Part shown: piece after piece, positions 8,945 to 17,344 of the stretch
How the letters are laid out: every line of letters begins with the position of its first letter
Numbering within the stretch: position 1 is the stretch's first letter
Assembly (NCBI GenBank): GCA_937960435.1
Contig: CALGPN010000016.1
Location: 1 to 64,000 of the forward strand
Origin: an uncultured Desulfosoma sp.
GTDB taxonomy: Bacteria; Desulfobacterota; Syntrophobacteria; Syntrophobacterales; DSM-9756
Length of the DNA: 64,000 bases
Direction of reading: 5' to 3'
Program-made: the position numbers and the translations under genes
The notes under the pieces: model-generated
What the model was told of the DNA's origin: nothing
Databases searched by the model: none
The model's input: the letters and a program-made list of their open reading frames with translations, nothing else

Positions 8945-10633
8945 ATGAACAGGGTCATGTCGCCAGAATGGAAGGCTCCGGGGTGCCCTCCCCTCATGGA
9001 GGGCGTGGACTGCGAGACGCCGTCCGCACTCAAGGAAAGGATCATTCGGCAGAACAACGAGCTGCAGATTCTTTTTGATATTTCCTCGGCGATTCACAGC
9101 TCACCGCGCTTGGAAGACGTTCTCGAGCAGTCTCTGATCGCCATCCTGCGCACTCTGCAGCTCAAAATGGGAGCCATCTACCTCTTGAGATGTGAAGGCC
9201 GCGGCAACGGGACCATGGTGCTGGCGGCCCAACACGGGTTTTCCTCGACCCTGGTGGAAAACATCCGGTCGTTTTCTGTGGGGGACAGGTGGACGGCGGC
9301 CGGCCGACTGAAGAGCCCCGTCGCATGGCTCAAGAGGGAGCAGCTCTTTTTCCCGGCTCTTAGAGAAAGGATGGCCGCGGAGGACATCCAGGAAATCATC
9401 CGCATCGCCCTTTTCACCCAAAAAGGTGTCCTGGGCCTTCTTTACGTGGCCAACCATGGGGCCCTCCAAATCCGCCATGATCGTCGGGAATTCCTAACTA
9501 CCATCGGGCAACAGATCGGTGTGGCCATCGAGAACGCCCAGCTCTTTGAATCCGTTCAACAGGCAAAAACCGAGCTGGAGATCAGCTTCGATGCGATCCA
9601 ACACAGCATCTTCCTCTTGGACGCGTCCGGGCGTATTCTTCGGATCAACGAAACGACCGAAAAAACTTACGGCCCGAGAGACCGGGTGCTGGGCAAGACC
9701 TACTGGGAGATCCTTTACCAGAAGGTTGAACCTCCCAGCGGCTGCCCGATCCGCGATTGCCTTTTAAGCCGAAGGCCCGTGCAGAAAGAAGGCCCCCATC
9801 CTCGCTGGGGAGGCTTCTATCGCTTGTATGCCTTTCCGGTTCTCAACCTTTCTTCCCAGCTGGAACGCATCGTCTATTACGAAAAGGACGAAACGGAGGC
9901 GAGAAAGCTGGAACAGCGCCTGCAGCAGACCGAACGGCTTCAGTCCTTGGGCACGTTGGCGGCGGGGATCGCCCACGAAATTCGAAACCCCCTGGCGACG
10001 ATCAATTTCAATGCCCAGATGCTCCAACGGGAACTGCACCTGGACGAAAACCAGTCCCAAATGCTTTCGGACCTGATTCAGGAAGTTCGAAAGATCGACA
10101 ACATCGTCCGGGAGGTGCTCAGTTTCGCTCGACCTCGGGAACCTCAGTTTCTGCCGGCGAACCTCAACGACATTGTCCGCTACTGCCACAACCTGTCTAG
10201 GGTTCATATTCGGAAAGCCAAGATCGACCTTTCCTTGGATCTGGATTCGACCATGCCCGAGATGATCATGGACTCGGACCAAATCGGCCAAGTGGTCATG
10301 AATCTCATGATCAACGCCGTGGAAGCCATGCCCCACGGCGGTCGGATGGAGGTGAAAACCCGGGTGGACGACTCGGGCGGTCGGGTGATCTTGAGTGTCA
10401 AGGATACGGGCGAAGGGATCCTCCCTGAGGACGAAGGGAGGATTTTCGATCCTTTTTTTACGCGCAAAGCGGAAGGCACCGGGCTGGGTTTAAGCATCTG
10501 TCGGAGAATTTTGGAGCGGCACGGAGCCCATATCGAAGTAGAGAGCCAGGTGGGCAAAGGGAGCCTGTTTCGGGTGGTGTTTCCACTGACAACGAGAAAA
10601 AACTTGTCGCCCATGGAGGAGACCATCAACTAA
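8945..10633 (+). CDS. GAF-PAS sensor histidine kinase
   Basis: Sensor kinase of about 562 residues. An N-terminal GAF domain (roughly residues 40-185) is followed by a PAS domain (about 200-310), HisKA with the phospho-acceptor His344 in GIAHEIRNPL, and a HATPase domain with N, G1 and G2 boxes (NLMINAVEAM, DTGEGI, GTGLGL). No membrane segment is seen, so it is probably cytoplasmic. The start is uncertain: the frame is open far upstream into the previous gene, and no ATG has a strong ribosome site. ATG 8945 was chosen because it precedes all domains and follows the neighbour's stop. The NtrC-type regulator 80 bases downstream is its likely partner. Confidence 0.87.
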   Translation: MNRVMSPEWKAPGCPPLMEGVDCETPSALKERIIRQNNELQILFDISSAIHSSPRLEDVLEQSLIAILRTLQLKMGAIYLLRCEGRGNGTMVLAAQHGFSSTLVENIRSFSVGDRWTAAGRLKSPVAWLKREQLFFPALRERMAAEDIQEIIRIALFTQKGVLGLLYVANHGALQIRHDRREFLTTIGQQIGVAIENAQLFESVQQAKTELEISFDAIQHSIFLLDASGRILRINETTEKTYGPRDRVLGKTYWEILYQKVEPPSGCPIRDCLLSRRPVQKEGPHPRWGGFYRLYAFPVLNLSSQLERIVYYEKDETEARKLEQRLQQTERLQSLGTLAAGIAHEIRNPLATINFNAQMLQRELHLDENQSQMLSDLIQEVRKIDNIVREVLSFARPREPQFLPANLNDIVRYCHNLSRVHIRKAKIDLSLDLDSTMPEMIMDSDQIGQVVMNLMINAVEAMPHGGRMEVKTRVDDSGGRVILSVKDTGEGILPEDEGRIFDPFFTRKAEGTGLGLSICRRILERHGAHIEVESQVGKGSLFRVVFPLTTRKNLSPMEETIN

Positions 10634-10713
10634 AACCCTGGCCCATATAGCCGGCTCTTCGTCCTCGCTCGCTTTATGACGAAATTTCAGCTGTTGAGGT
10701 GGAATGCGGATTC

Positions 10714-12156
10714 ATGCGAACAGCGCCGATCATTCTCATTATCGACGATGAAACCGGTTTTCGAGGGGCGATCGGTCGGTATTTGAGCCGGAGTTATACC
10801 GTCCACGAAGCCGGCACCGCCGCCGAGGGCATGCGCCTGGCGGCTACGGTTGAGCCTGACGTGGTCTTGCTGGACATCGGCCTGCCCGATGGAAGCGGCT
10901 TGGATCTTCTCCCTCAGCTCAAAGAATTGAGGCCGTCCCCGACCGTCATCATGGTGACGGCCTACGAGCAGGTTCGGGATGTGGTCCAGGCCATGAAAAA
11001 GGGCGCTTTCGACTACCTCGTCAAGCCCGTCGACCTGGAAGAATTCGAGGTCTCCGTCAAGCAGGCTTTGGAATATGCCAGCCTCAGGAATGAGGTGGAG
11101 CGGTTGCGTCAAGAGATGCAGCGGCTCCATCAGGTCAAGACCCTCGTGGGCAGCAGCCCGGCGTTTTTGGAAGCCCAAAATCTTGCCATTCGCAGCGCTC
11201 AGAGCCCCGACGCTGGCGTGCTCCTTCAAGGAGAAAGCGGCGTGGGCAAAGAGCTGTTCGCCCGACTGATCCATGCCACAAGCCCTCGAGCGTCGTATCC
11301 TTTCGTGGCGCTCAACTGTGCCGTCTTCAGCCCGGAAATCATCGAAAGCGAACTCTTTGGGTATGAAAAAGGAGCCTTTACCGGAGCTCGCACCGAAGGC
11401 AAAAAAGGCCTCCTGGAAGCCGCCGACGGGGGCACTCTTTTTCTGGATGAAGTCATCGACTTGCCGGCGGAAGTGCAGGCGAAGCTTCTTCGCGTCCTGG
11501 AGGAGCACGAGTTTTATCCTCTCGGTTCGACTCGGAAAAGGACCGTAGACATTCGGGTTGTGGCTGCGTGCAACCGAGACCTATGGCAGGCTTGTGAAGA
11601 CGGGCTCTTCCGAAAGGATCTTTTTTTCCGTTTGGCCACCATTCAGATCGCTTTGCCCGCCCTTCGGGACCGGCGCGAGGATATCATTCCCTTGGCGCGG
11701 TTTTTTCTCGAGCAGTTCAACGATAAGTATCGCAAACGATTCCGAGATATTAGCGATGAAGCCAAAGAGGTGCTCTTGTGGCATCATTGGCCGGGAAACG
11801 TCCGGGAGCTGCGAAACACCATCGAACGCATCGTGCTTTTGGAAGATGACGATCTGATCCTCAAGAGGCATTTCGATTTTCTCAAACCCCAGCGTGCGCC
11901 CGAATCGGCCCAGAAGGAACCGGAACGAGGGCATTTTCTCCTGTGGGAAAACATGCCTGAAGAGGGCATATCCTTGGAGGAGTTGGAGCAGAAGATCATC
12001 CGAGAAGTTTATGAAAGATGCGGGCGAAATAAATCGAAGACAGCGCGGTTTCTGAGAATTCCTCGACACGTGCTCATTTACCGCATGAAAAAATTCGGCT
12101 TGGATTCGGCATCGCCGTCCTCGAAGGTTTTGAAAGGGATCAATGATGAACAATAA
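10714..12156 (+). CDS. NtrC-family sigma-54 response regulator
   Basis: 480-residue enhancer-binding activator. The receiver domain has acceptor Asp54 (VVLLDIGLPDG) and a conserved Thr and Lys. The AAA+ domain has Walker A GESGVGKE, the sigma-54-contacting GAFTGA loop at residues 220-225, and Walker B FLDE. The C-terminal Fis-type helix-turn-helix includes NKSKTARFLRIPRHVLIYRM. An in-frame GTG lies at 10699, but ATG 10714 is 11 bases after GAGGTGG and gives a standard receiver start. It follows the kinase gene and is itself followed by two palindromes and a sigma-54 promoter, so its own target may be the next gene. Confidence 0.94.
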   Translation: MRTAPIILIIDDETGFRGAIGRYLSRSYTVHEAGTAAEGMRLAATVEPDVVLLDIGLPDGSGLDLLPQLKELRPSPTVIMVTAYEQVRDVVQAMKKGAFDYLVKPVDLEEFEVSVKQALEYASLRNEVERLRQEMQRLHQVKTLVGSSPAFLEAQNLAIRSAQSPDAGVLLQGESGVGKELFARLIHATSPRASYPFVALNCAVFSPEIIESELFGYEKGAFTGARTEGKKGLLEAADGGTLFLDEVIDLPAEVQAKLLRVLEEHEFYPLGSTRKRTVDIRVVAACNRDLWQACEDGLFRKDLFFRLATIQIALPALRDRREDIIPLARFFLEQFNDKYRKRFRDISDEAKEVLLWHHWPGNVRELRNTIERIVLLEDDDLILKRHFDFLKPQRAPESAQKEPERGHFLLWENMPEEGISLEELEQKIIREVYERCGRNKSKTARFLRIPRHVLIYRMKKFGLDSASPSSKVLKGINDEQ

Positions 12157-12177
12157 TCTTCACTGCTTTAAAATGCC

Positions 12178-12191
12178 GGAGAATATTCTCC
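12178..12191. promoter_or_regulatory. Candidate enhancer (UAS) 1
   Basis: Perfect 14-base palindrome GGAGAATATTCTCC followed by ATG. It nearly repeats the sequence at 12268 and lies about 200 bases upstream of a sigma-54 promoter, right after the gene for an NtrC-type activator. A role as activator binding site is inferred. Confidence 0.6.
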
Positions 12192-12267
12192 ATGCCCCCT
12201 CGGGCCTTTAGCACGGCGGGAGAACAGAGGGGCGAGCGAAGGCCGGGGGCGCAAGCCTATGGGCGCT

Positions 12268-12281
12268 GGAGAAAATTCTTC
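12268..12281. promoter_or_regulatory. Candidate enhancer (UAS) 2
   Basis: GGAGAAAATTCTTC followed by ATG, a near copy of the palindrome at 12178 (12 of 14 bases the same, plus the trailing CATG context). Centre-to-centre distance is 90 bases. It lies about 100 bases upstream of the -24 element, a usual distance for enhancer-binding proteins. Confidence 0.6.
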
Positions 12282-12378
12282 ATGAATCGTGAAAGGAACG
12301 CGGGGGGCTGTGGCCGGTGGTCGCCGCAGGGGCTCTGCCCTTCGCGGATCATAAGATCTTTTCAAGGGGAGCTCCGTA

Positions 12379-12394
12379 TGGCACGAGAGTTGCT
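12379..12394 (+). promoter_or_regulatory. Sigma-54 promoter
   Basis: TGGCAC, five bases, then TTGCT: an exact match to the -24/-12 consensus. Transcription would begin near 12405, giving a short leader with GGAGGCG just before the ATG at 12422. Confidence 0.85.
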
Positions 12395-12421
12395 TTGTAA
12401 CTAATCTCGAGTGGAGGCGAT

Positions 12422-12889
12422 ATGCAGCGGGATTTCCTTTCGGGTGCGCGAATTCTCCTCGTGGAAAGTGATGCCCCATTCAGACGCTCTTTGGCAAATG
12501 GCGTGAAGAGGGCCGGTTATCTTTTCGACAGTTGTGGCACGTGTCGCGAAGCACGGCAGTTGGCGAAAATTCGGCACTACGACCTATGCGTGGTGGAATA
12601 TCATTTGACGGACGGTAACGGGGCTCGGCTTGTTGCGGAACTCAAAGCGGTGCATCGGGCACTTCGAGCGATTATCATTTCATTTTACGACTTCGAGTGG
12701 ATTTCTCGCGATGTGACTCCCGTGGCGGATGGGTTTCTCAAAAAACCTTTTGACTTGTTGGAATTCGAGCGAATGATCCATGGCATGGTGGCGGCGGTTC
12801 CTTCTCCAGCTCTTTTTTCCAGTCTCGCGAGTTCCGTGGAACAAGCTCCGGCCCTGACTCTTGCGGAAAGGGTCCTCCAAGCGGTATGA
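12422..12889 (+). CDS. Stand-alone pseudo-receiver protein (phospho-acceptor Asp replaced by Glu)
   Basis: 155-residue single receiver-like domain with a short C-terminal tail and no output domain. The strand order fits CheY-like folds: ILLVESD at residues 11-17, VVEYHLTDG at 57-65, then IIISFYD and GFLKKPFD with the conserved Lys. The acceptor Asp is Glu59 and the acidic pocket is altered (E15, S16, D17), so normal phosphorylation is unlikely and the Glu could mimic a phosphorylated state. The start has GGAGGCG at the right distance. A sigma-54 promoter lies 28 bases upstream, so expression probably depends on the adjacent NtrC-type activator. Confidence 0.85.
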   Translation: MQRDFLSGARILLVESDAPFRRSLANGVKRAGYLFDSCGTCREARQLAKIRHYDLCVVEYHLTDGNGARLVAELKAVHRALRAIIISFYDFEWISRDVTPVADGFLKKPFDLLEFERMIHGMVAAVPSPALFSSLASSVEQAPALTLAERVLQAV

Positions 12890-13071
12890 AACACTGTTGC
12901 GGAAAGCGGACAATTCGACTTAATTTCGAGCGGTGATCGTTGTCCATCGGAGATTCAGGCGGTTGATGCGACAAAGGATTTTCGATCTCGTGTTCCTCTT
13001 CTGATTCAATGGACTGTTGAGATTCCTCACCCCCTTTTCCCTACTCTTTATCAAAGAGGCCCTTTCCAATG

Positions 13072-13110
13072 AAAGGCCGCAGGCAAGAACCTGCGGCCTT
13101 TCGTATTTTT
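13072..13110 (+). terminator. Rho-independent terminator after pseudo-receiver gene
   Basis: Perfect 12-base arms AAAGGCCGCAGG (13072-13083) and its complement (13090-13101), six-base loop, then CGTATTTTT. Confidence 0.85.
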
Positions 13111-13182
13111 ATGGCCTTTTCTTTGCGTCGGGTCCGCAGACGCCGTTACTCTTCGAGGCAAAAACTTTGTGCACAATTTCCC

Positions 13183-13211
13183 TTGAAAGGGTGGTCGGTC
13201 GCGGATATAAA
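13183..13211 (+). promoter_or_regulatory. Sigma-70-type promoter for small gene at 13290
   Basis: TTGAAA at 13183-13188, 17-base spacer, TATAAA at 13206-13211. It lies about 70 bases upstream of the ribosome site of the small gene. Confidence 0.65.
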
Positions 13212-13289
13212 AACATCGTTTATCGGTCATGTCCGGAAAAGAAGGCTTTTCTGTTTCCGGCGCGGGACGGCCGGGGAAAGGAGGCGCAC

Positions 13290-13466
13290 ATGGTGGAGCT
13301 CAAGACCCAGCTTTTGGAAAAGTTGACGCAAAAAAGCATGGATGTTGAGGCTCTTGCCCGGGCCATGGAGTTCGACCCGGTGATCCTGAAACTCTATTTG
13401 GTCAGGGATGATTATCCCATTCCCAACCGAATTGTGAAGAAAATCGAAGAGGTTCTGGCCAACTAG
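13290..13466 (+). CDS. Small conserved-looking helical protein, unknown
   Basis: 58-residue acidic/basic helical protein starting MVELKTQLLEKL and ending KKIEEVLAN. AAAGGAGGCG precedes the ATG at ideal spacing, and a good promoter lies upstream, so this is very likely a real small gene. The middle (VEALARAMEFDPVILKLYL) has the rhythm of a short helix-turn-helix or a protein-binding helical hairpin; no cysteines, signal or membrane segment are present. I do not recognise the family. It lies ahead of the hydrogenase genes, but no functional link can be shown. Confidence 0.65.
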   Translation: MVELKTQLLEKLTQKSMDVEALARAMEFDPVILKLYLVRDDYPIPNRIVKKIEEVLAN

Positions 13467-13821
13467 GTTTGGTGGGCAGGCAGTGAGCTGACAAAAGGAG
13501 CTTTTTGTTCGGCCCCGAAACATGGGCTCCCGAAAACGGAATTATTCAGGCCAAAGACGGCGCGTAAGGCGGGCGTTGAGCACGGTTTTGGGGTATGGAA
13601 AGCGGCGTCGAAAACCACTGTTCATGCCTTCGTCCCATAAGTGCAACTTTCGCTGCACAAAAAATTTTTCGGGTTTTCCAGTGACGTCATCGGAGGATTT
13701 TTAGCCTGCATGCGGGAAACGGTGTGGGAACATCCCGTGCATCCGCGGGGGGATGGGGTTCCGGGGGGACATGGGAACTCCGCGGCGAGCAGCGAACTGC
13801 AAGAGCAACAGGAGGTCGTTG
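13467..13821. other. Upstream region of hydrogenase operon
   Basis: No gene supported. It contains an interrupted GTGCA/TGCAC repeat (13641-13658) and the 8-base palindrome TGACGTCA (13682-13689), which may be regulatory. I could not identify a convincing -35/-10 or -24/-12 pair for the hydrogenase genes. Confidence 0.4.
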
Positions 13822-14772
13822 ATGGAACTTGAAAGGAAGCTTCAGAAGGGCTTGGAACCCAAGGGTGTGACACGTCGTGATTTCATGAAGTTTTGCACCA
13901 TGGTGTCGGCGACCATGGGCTTGGCACCATCCTTTGCGCCGAAGATTGCCCAAGCGTTATCATCCGGCCCGAGGCCGCCCGTCGTGTATCTCCATTTCGC
14001 CGAGTGCACGGGCTGTACGGAAGCGGTTTTGCGCTCCACCTATCCCTGGATCGACGAGCTGCTTCTGGAAACCATTTCCGTCGATTATCACGAAACCATC
14101 ATGGCGGCGGCGGGTCACAGCGTGGAAGAAGTGCTGCACCAGACCGTCAAGAAATATGAAGGGAAATTCATTTGTGTCGTGGAAGGCGGCATTCCCACGG
14201 CCGACAACGGCATCTACGGCATGATCGGGGGAAAGACCATGCTGGAGATCGCCAAGGAAGTCTGCCCCAAATCCTTGGCCGTCCTGTGTATCGGCTCGTG
14301 CTCTTCGTTCGGCGGGGTGCAGGCGGCGGCTCCGAACCCCACAGGGGCCAAAGGGGTATCGGACGCCCTGGCCGATGTCTTGAAAGTTCCCGTGGTGAAC
14401 ATTCCCGGCTGTCCCCCCAACCCCATCAACTTCGTCGGCACCGTGGTCAATTACCTCCTGTTCGGCAAGCTCCCGGATCTGGACGACAAGAAGCGGCCTC
14501 TGTTCGCCTACGGCAAGACCGTCCATGATCAGTGCCCGCGGCGCTCCCATTTTGAAAACGGCGAATTCGTCAAGGAATGGGGATCCAAGGAAGCCCAAAT
14601 GGGTTACTGCCTTTATGAAATGGGCTGTAAGGGGCCGGAAACCTATAACAATTGTCCCTTGGTCAAATTCAACGACGGGACGAGTTGGCCGGTGGAAGCC
14701 GGGCACCCCTGCATCGGCTGCAGTGAGCCCAATTTCTGGGATGCCATGTCGCCGTTCTACCAAAAGCTTTAA
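13822..14772 (+). CDS. [NiFe] hydrogenase small subunit, Tat-exported
   Basis: 316-residue small subunit that holds the electron-transferring Fe-S clusters of a group 1 uptake-type hydrogenase. A twin-arginine signal (TRRDFMKF, then a hydrophobic stretch ending near PKIAQA) directs the folded dimer to the periplasm. The proximal cluster ligands start at ECTGCTE, and further Cys/His ligands lie in GCPPNP, the [10 protein letters not shown] segment and the C-terminal HPCIGCSEP. The frame is open further upstream, but ATG 13822 has AGGAGGT at the right distance and puts the Tat motif near the N-terminus. It is followed closely by the large subunit; no cytochrome partner is adjacent, so a soluble periplasmic enzyme reducing cytochrome c is likely. 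Confidence 0.94.
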   Translation: MELERKLQKGLEPKGVTRRDFMKFCTMVSATMGLAPSFAPKIAQALSSGPRPPVVYLHFAECTGCTEAVLRSTYPWIDELLLETISVDYHETIMAAAGHSVEEVLHQTVKKYEGKFICVVEGGIPTADNGIYGMIGGKTMLEIAKEVCPKSLAVLCIGSCSSFGGVQAAAPNPTGAKGVSDALADVLKVPVVNIPGCPPNPINFVGTVVNYLLFGKLPDLDDKKRPLFAYGKTVHDQCPRRSHFENGEFVKEWGSKEAQMGYCLYEMGCKGPETYNNCPLVKFNDGTSWPVEAGHPCIGCSEPNFWDAMSPFYQKL

Positions 14773-14829
14773 ACTTGATCCCGGGGCTCAAGCCTGAACA
14801 AGGACACCAATCTCAAGGAGAGACGAAAT

Positions 14830-16470
14830 ATGGCACAACGAATTGTGGTCGATCCCATCACCCGAATCGAGGGACACCTGCGGATCGAAGTGGAAGTCGC
14901 CAACGGCAAAGTGACCAACGCGTGGAGCAGTTCCACGCTCTTTCGCGGCCTGGAAATTATTCTCAAGGGGCGCGATCCGCGGGATGCCTGGCTTTTCACC
15001 CAGCGTGCCTGCGGCGTGTGCACCTATGTGCACGGGTTGGCATCCATCCGCTGCGTAGACAATGCAGTGGGCGTCACCATTCCCGACAATGCGCGCCTTA
15101 TTCGAAACCTGCTTATGGGCGCGCAGTTTCTTCATGATCATATCGTCCATTTCTATCATCTCCATGCCTTGGACTGGGTGGATGTGGTCAGCGCGCTGAA
15201 GGCGGATCCCGTCAAAGCTTCAAAGATTGCCAACGATGTGTCCCCGGCGCCGAAGAACGGTCCGGGCGATTTCAAGGCCGTTCAGGCCCGTTTGAAGAAG
15301 TTTGTGGACAGCGGTCAGCTGGGCCTCTTCGCCAACGGCTATTGGGGACATCCGGCTTACAAGCTGCCGCCGGAAGTCAACCTGATCGCCGCGGCTCATT
15401 ATCTGGAAGCGCTCCGCCAGCAGGCGAGAACCGCCCGCATGCATGCGGTCTTCGGCGCTAAGAACCCGCACCTGCAAAGCCTTGTGGTGGGCGGGGTGAG
15501 CTGCGCCGCGGACCTCAATCCCGACCGAATTTCCGAATTCCTGTATCTGTGGAAAGAAACCATGGACTTCGTCAACAATGTCTACATTCCCGACTTGTTG
15601 GCGGTGGCCGGTTTCTACAAGGATTGGGGATCCATCGGTGGGACGACCAATTTCCTCTGCTACGGCGAATTTCCACAAAGCGCCAAGGAACCGGAAAGCC
15701 TATTCTTCCCGCGGGGGGCAATTTTCAAGCGCAACTTGGCCAAAGTGGAAAATGTGGATCCGGCGAAGATCACCGAACACGTCAAGCACAGTTGGTACGA
15801 AGGCGACGGCGCCCTCAACCCCGCTCAGGGCGAAACCAAGCCCAAGTTCACCAAACTCGACACCAACGGCGAGTACAGCTGGATGAAAGCGCCGCGTTAC
15901 AACGGCGAGCCCATGGAAGTGGGGCCGTTGGCTCGGGTGCTTGTGGCTTACGCCAAGGGGCACGAACCCACAAAGAAAGCGGTGGATGGCGTATTGAAGA
16001 AGCTGGCCGTTCCCAAGGAGGCGTTGTTCTCCACATTGGGGCGGACCGCCGCTCGCGCCATCGAAACCCAGATCATCGGCCAGGCCATGGAAGGCTGGAT
16101 CATGCAGTTGGTCGAAAACCTCAAGAAGGGCGACACCAAGACCTTCGAACCCTACCAAATGCCAGAAAGCGCTCAAGGCATGGGGCTGAACGATGTCCCT
16201 CGCGGGGCCCTGGGCCACTGGATCGAGATCAAAGAAAAAAAGATCGCCAATTATCAGTTGGTGGTGCCGTCCACCTGGAATTTAGGGCCGCGCTGTGCCG
16301 CCAACAAGCCGGGTCCGGTGGAAGAAGCTCTCATCGGGACTCCCGTGGCCGATCCGAAGCGGCCGGTGGAAATCCTTCGCACGGTCCATTCCTTCGATCC
16401 GTGCATCGCCTGCGGCGTTCATGTGATTGATCCTCACAGCAACCAAGTGTATAAGTTCAGGGTCGTGTAG
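14830..16470 (+). CDS. [NiFe] hydrogenase large (catalytic) subunit
   Basis: 546-residue catalytic subunit carrying the Ni-Fe site. The four nickel ligands are Cys61 and Cys64 (RACGVCTYVHG) and Cys525 and Cys528 (DPCIACGVH). All four are cysteines encoded by TGC or TGT, so this is an ordinary [NiFe] and not a selenocysteine [NiFeSe] enzyme. The last 15 residues after His531 form the tail normally removed by a maturation protease, and the gene for such a protease is next. The subunit has no Tat signal and should travel with the small subunit. RBS: AAGGAGAG. Gap to small subunit: 57 bases. Confidence 0.96.
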   Translation: MAQRIVVDPITRIEGHLRIEVEVANGKVTNAWSSSTLFRGLEIILKGRDPRDAWLFTQRACGVCTYVHGLASIRCVDNAVGVTIPDNARLIRNLLMGAQFLHDHIVHFYHLHALDWVDVVSALKADPVKASKIANDVSPAPKNGPGDFKAVQARLKKFVDSGQLGLFANGYWGHPAYKLPPEVNLIAAAHYLEALRQQARTARMHAVFGAKNPHLQSLVVGGVSCAADLNPDRISEFLYLWKETMDFVNNVYIPDLLAVAGFYKDWGSIGGTTNFLCYGEFPQSAKEPESLFFPRGAIFKRNLAKVENVDPAKITEHVKHSWYEGDGALNPAQGETKPKFTKLDTNGEYSWMKAPRYNGEPMEVGPLARVLVAYAKGHEPTKKAVDGVLKKLAVPKEALFSTLGRTAARAIETQIIGQAMEGWIMQLVENLKKGDTKTFEPYQMPESAQGMGLNDVPRGALGHWIEIKEKKIANYQLVVPSTWNLGPRCAANKPGPVEEALIGTPVADPKRPVEILRTVHSFDPCIACGVHVIDPHSNQVYKFRVV

Positions 16471-16501
16471 TTCGGTGACGTTCTGAACGGGAAATTCCCG
16501 A

Positions 16502-16535
16502 AGGGGACCCCGCCCTCTCCTGGGTGGGGTCCCCT
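16502..16535 (+). terminator. Hairpin between hydrogenase structural and maturation genes
   Basis: Fourteen-base arms (16502-16515 and 16522-16535, one mismatch) with a six-base loop and only a weak pyrimidine tail. It probably lowers expression of the protease and hypC relative to the structural genes, or protects the structural mRNA. Confidence 0.55.
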
Positions 16536-16564
16536 CTTCCATTTCCAAGGGATGGGCCGACGCT

Positions 16565-17122
16565 ATGAAGCCGCAGCGGATTTTGGTTTTGGGAGTGGGC
16601 AACGTGCTCTTGAAAGACGAAGGGCTCGGCGTGCATCTTGTGCACCGGCTTCAAGCGTCTTATGAATTTTCCGGTAATGTGGAGCTTCTGGACGGGGGAA
16701 CTTTGGGTCTTCGGCTCTTGGATCCCATCAGCCAAGCGGATTACGTGATCGTCATCGATGCCGTGCAAAACGGCGCAGAACCTGGGACAATCCATAAGAT
16801 CCCCGCAGAGGTCTTATCCAAAAAGGTGGCCTTCAAGAACTCCATCCATCAATTGGACCTCGTGGAAACCCTGGCTTATGCGGAAGTGCTGGGCCGGCGT
16901 CCCACGTGTGTGATCCTGGGCATCGAACCTTTGGATATCGGCCCATGGGGAACCTGGCTCACGCCTCCGGTGGCGGCCAAGGTTGAGGCCCTGGAAGCGT
17001 TGGTTCTCGAGGAAATCCATCATGCCGGAGGGTCCTGGACGTTCAGAGCGGACGGATCTTCCAAGGCGAGCGAGGAGACGGGTTATGTGTTTGGCGATTC
17101 CGGCGGAAATCATCGCCATTGA
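16565..17122 (+). CDS. Hydrogenase maturation endopeptidase
   Basis: 185-residue HyaD/HybD-type protease that trims the C-terminal tail of the large subunit after nickel insertion. The N-terminal GVGNVLLKDEGLGVH motif includes the nickel-sensing Glu, VIDAV holds the Asp and SIHQ the His of the metal site. The C-terminus is about 25 residues longer than usual and runs into hypC (38-base overlap). Its placement right after the large subunit points to that subunit as substrate. Confidence 0.93.
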   Translation: MKPQRILVLGVGNVLLKDEGLGVHLVHRLQASYEFSGNVELLDGGTLGLRLLDPISQADYVIVIDAVQNGAEPGTIHKIPAEVLSKKVAFKNSIHQLDLVETLAYAEVLGRRPTCVILGIEPLDIGPWGTWLTPPVAAKVEALEALVLEEIHHAGGSWTFRADGSSKASEETGYVFGDSGGNHRH

Positions 17123-17321
17123 AGACGAAATGGCCACGGTCAAAGTCGGGGGGGCGGTGCGCAAGGCGTCGTTGACGCTCCTTCCTGAGGCCGCTGCCAT
17201 CGGCGATTACGTGATCGTCCATGCAGGGTTTGCGTTGCACAAGGTCGATCCCCGGGAGGCTGAAGAGTCCTTGCGCCTGCTTCGGGAGTTGGCGTCCCAT
17301 GCGGCAGAGGTTCCCGAGTAA
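17085..17321 (+). CDS. hypC: Hydrogenase assembly chaperone HypC
   Basis: 78-residue HypC/HupF chaperone with the diagnostic MCLAIP N-terminus, whose Cys2 binds the Fe(CN)2CO unit and the large-subunit precursor. The start overlaps the end of the protease gene by 38 bases in another frame, so translation is probably coupled. hypA, B, D, E and F are not in this window and must lie elsewhere. Confidence 0.93.
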   Translation: MCLAIPAEIIAIEDEMATVKVGGAVRKASLTLLPEAAAIGDYVIVHAGFALHKVDPREAEESLRLLRELASHAAEVPE

Positions 17322-17344
17322 AGGGGCTTCCGCAGCGTCTTTGT

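Larger units (their letters stand above)
12890..13289. other. 400-base non-coding interval with terminator and promoter
   Basis: No coding frame with a credible ribosome site is seen. The stretch holds a strong hairpin terminator (13072-13110) for the pseudo-receiver transcript and a sigma-70-type promoter (13183-13211) for the small gene that follows. Confidence 0.6.

Noticed and set aside
13522-13704. 60-codon frame upstream of the hydrogenase genes
   Set aside because: Arg/Lys-rich, no ribosome site, overlaps probable regulatory sequence.
14830-16470. Selenocysteine-containing [NiFeSe] hydrogenase
   Set aside because: The C-terminal motif reads DPCIACGVH with ordinary cysteine codons; no in-frame TGA occurs at the ligand site.
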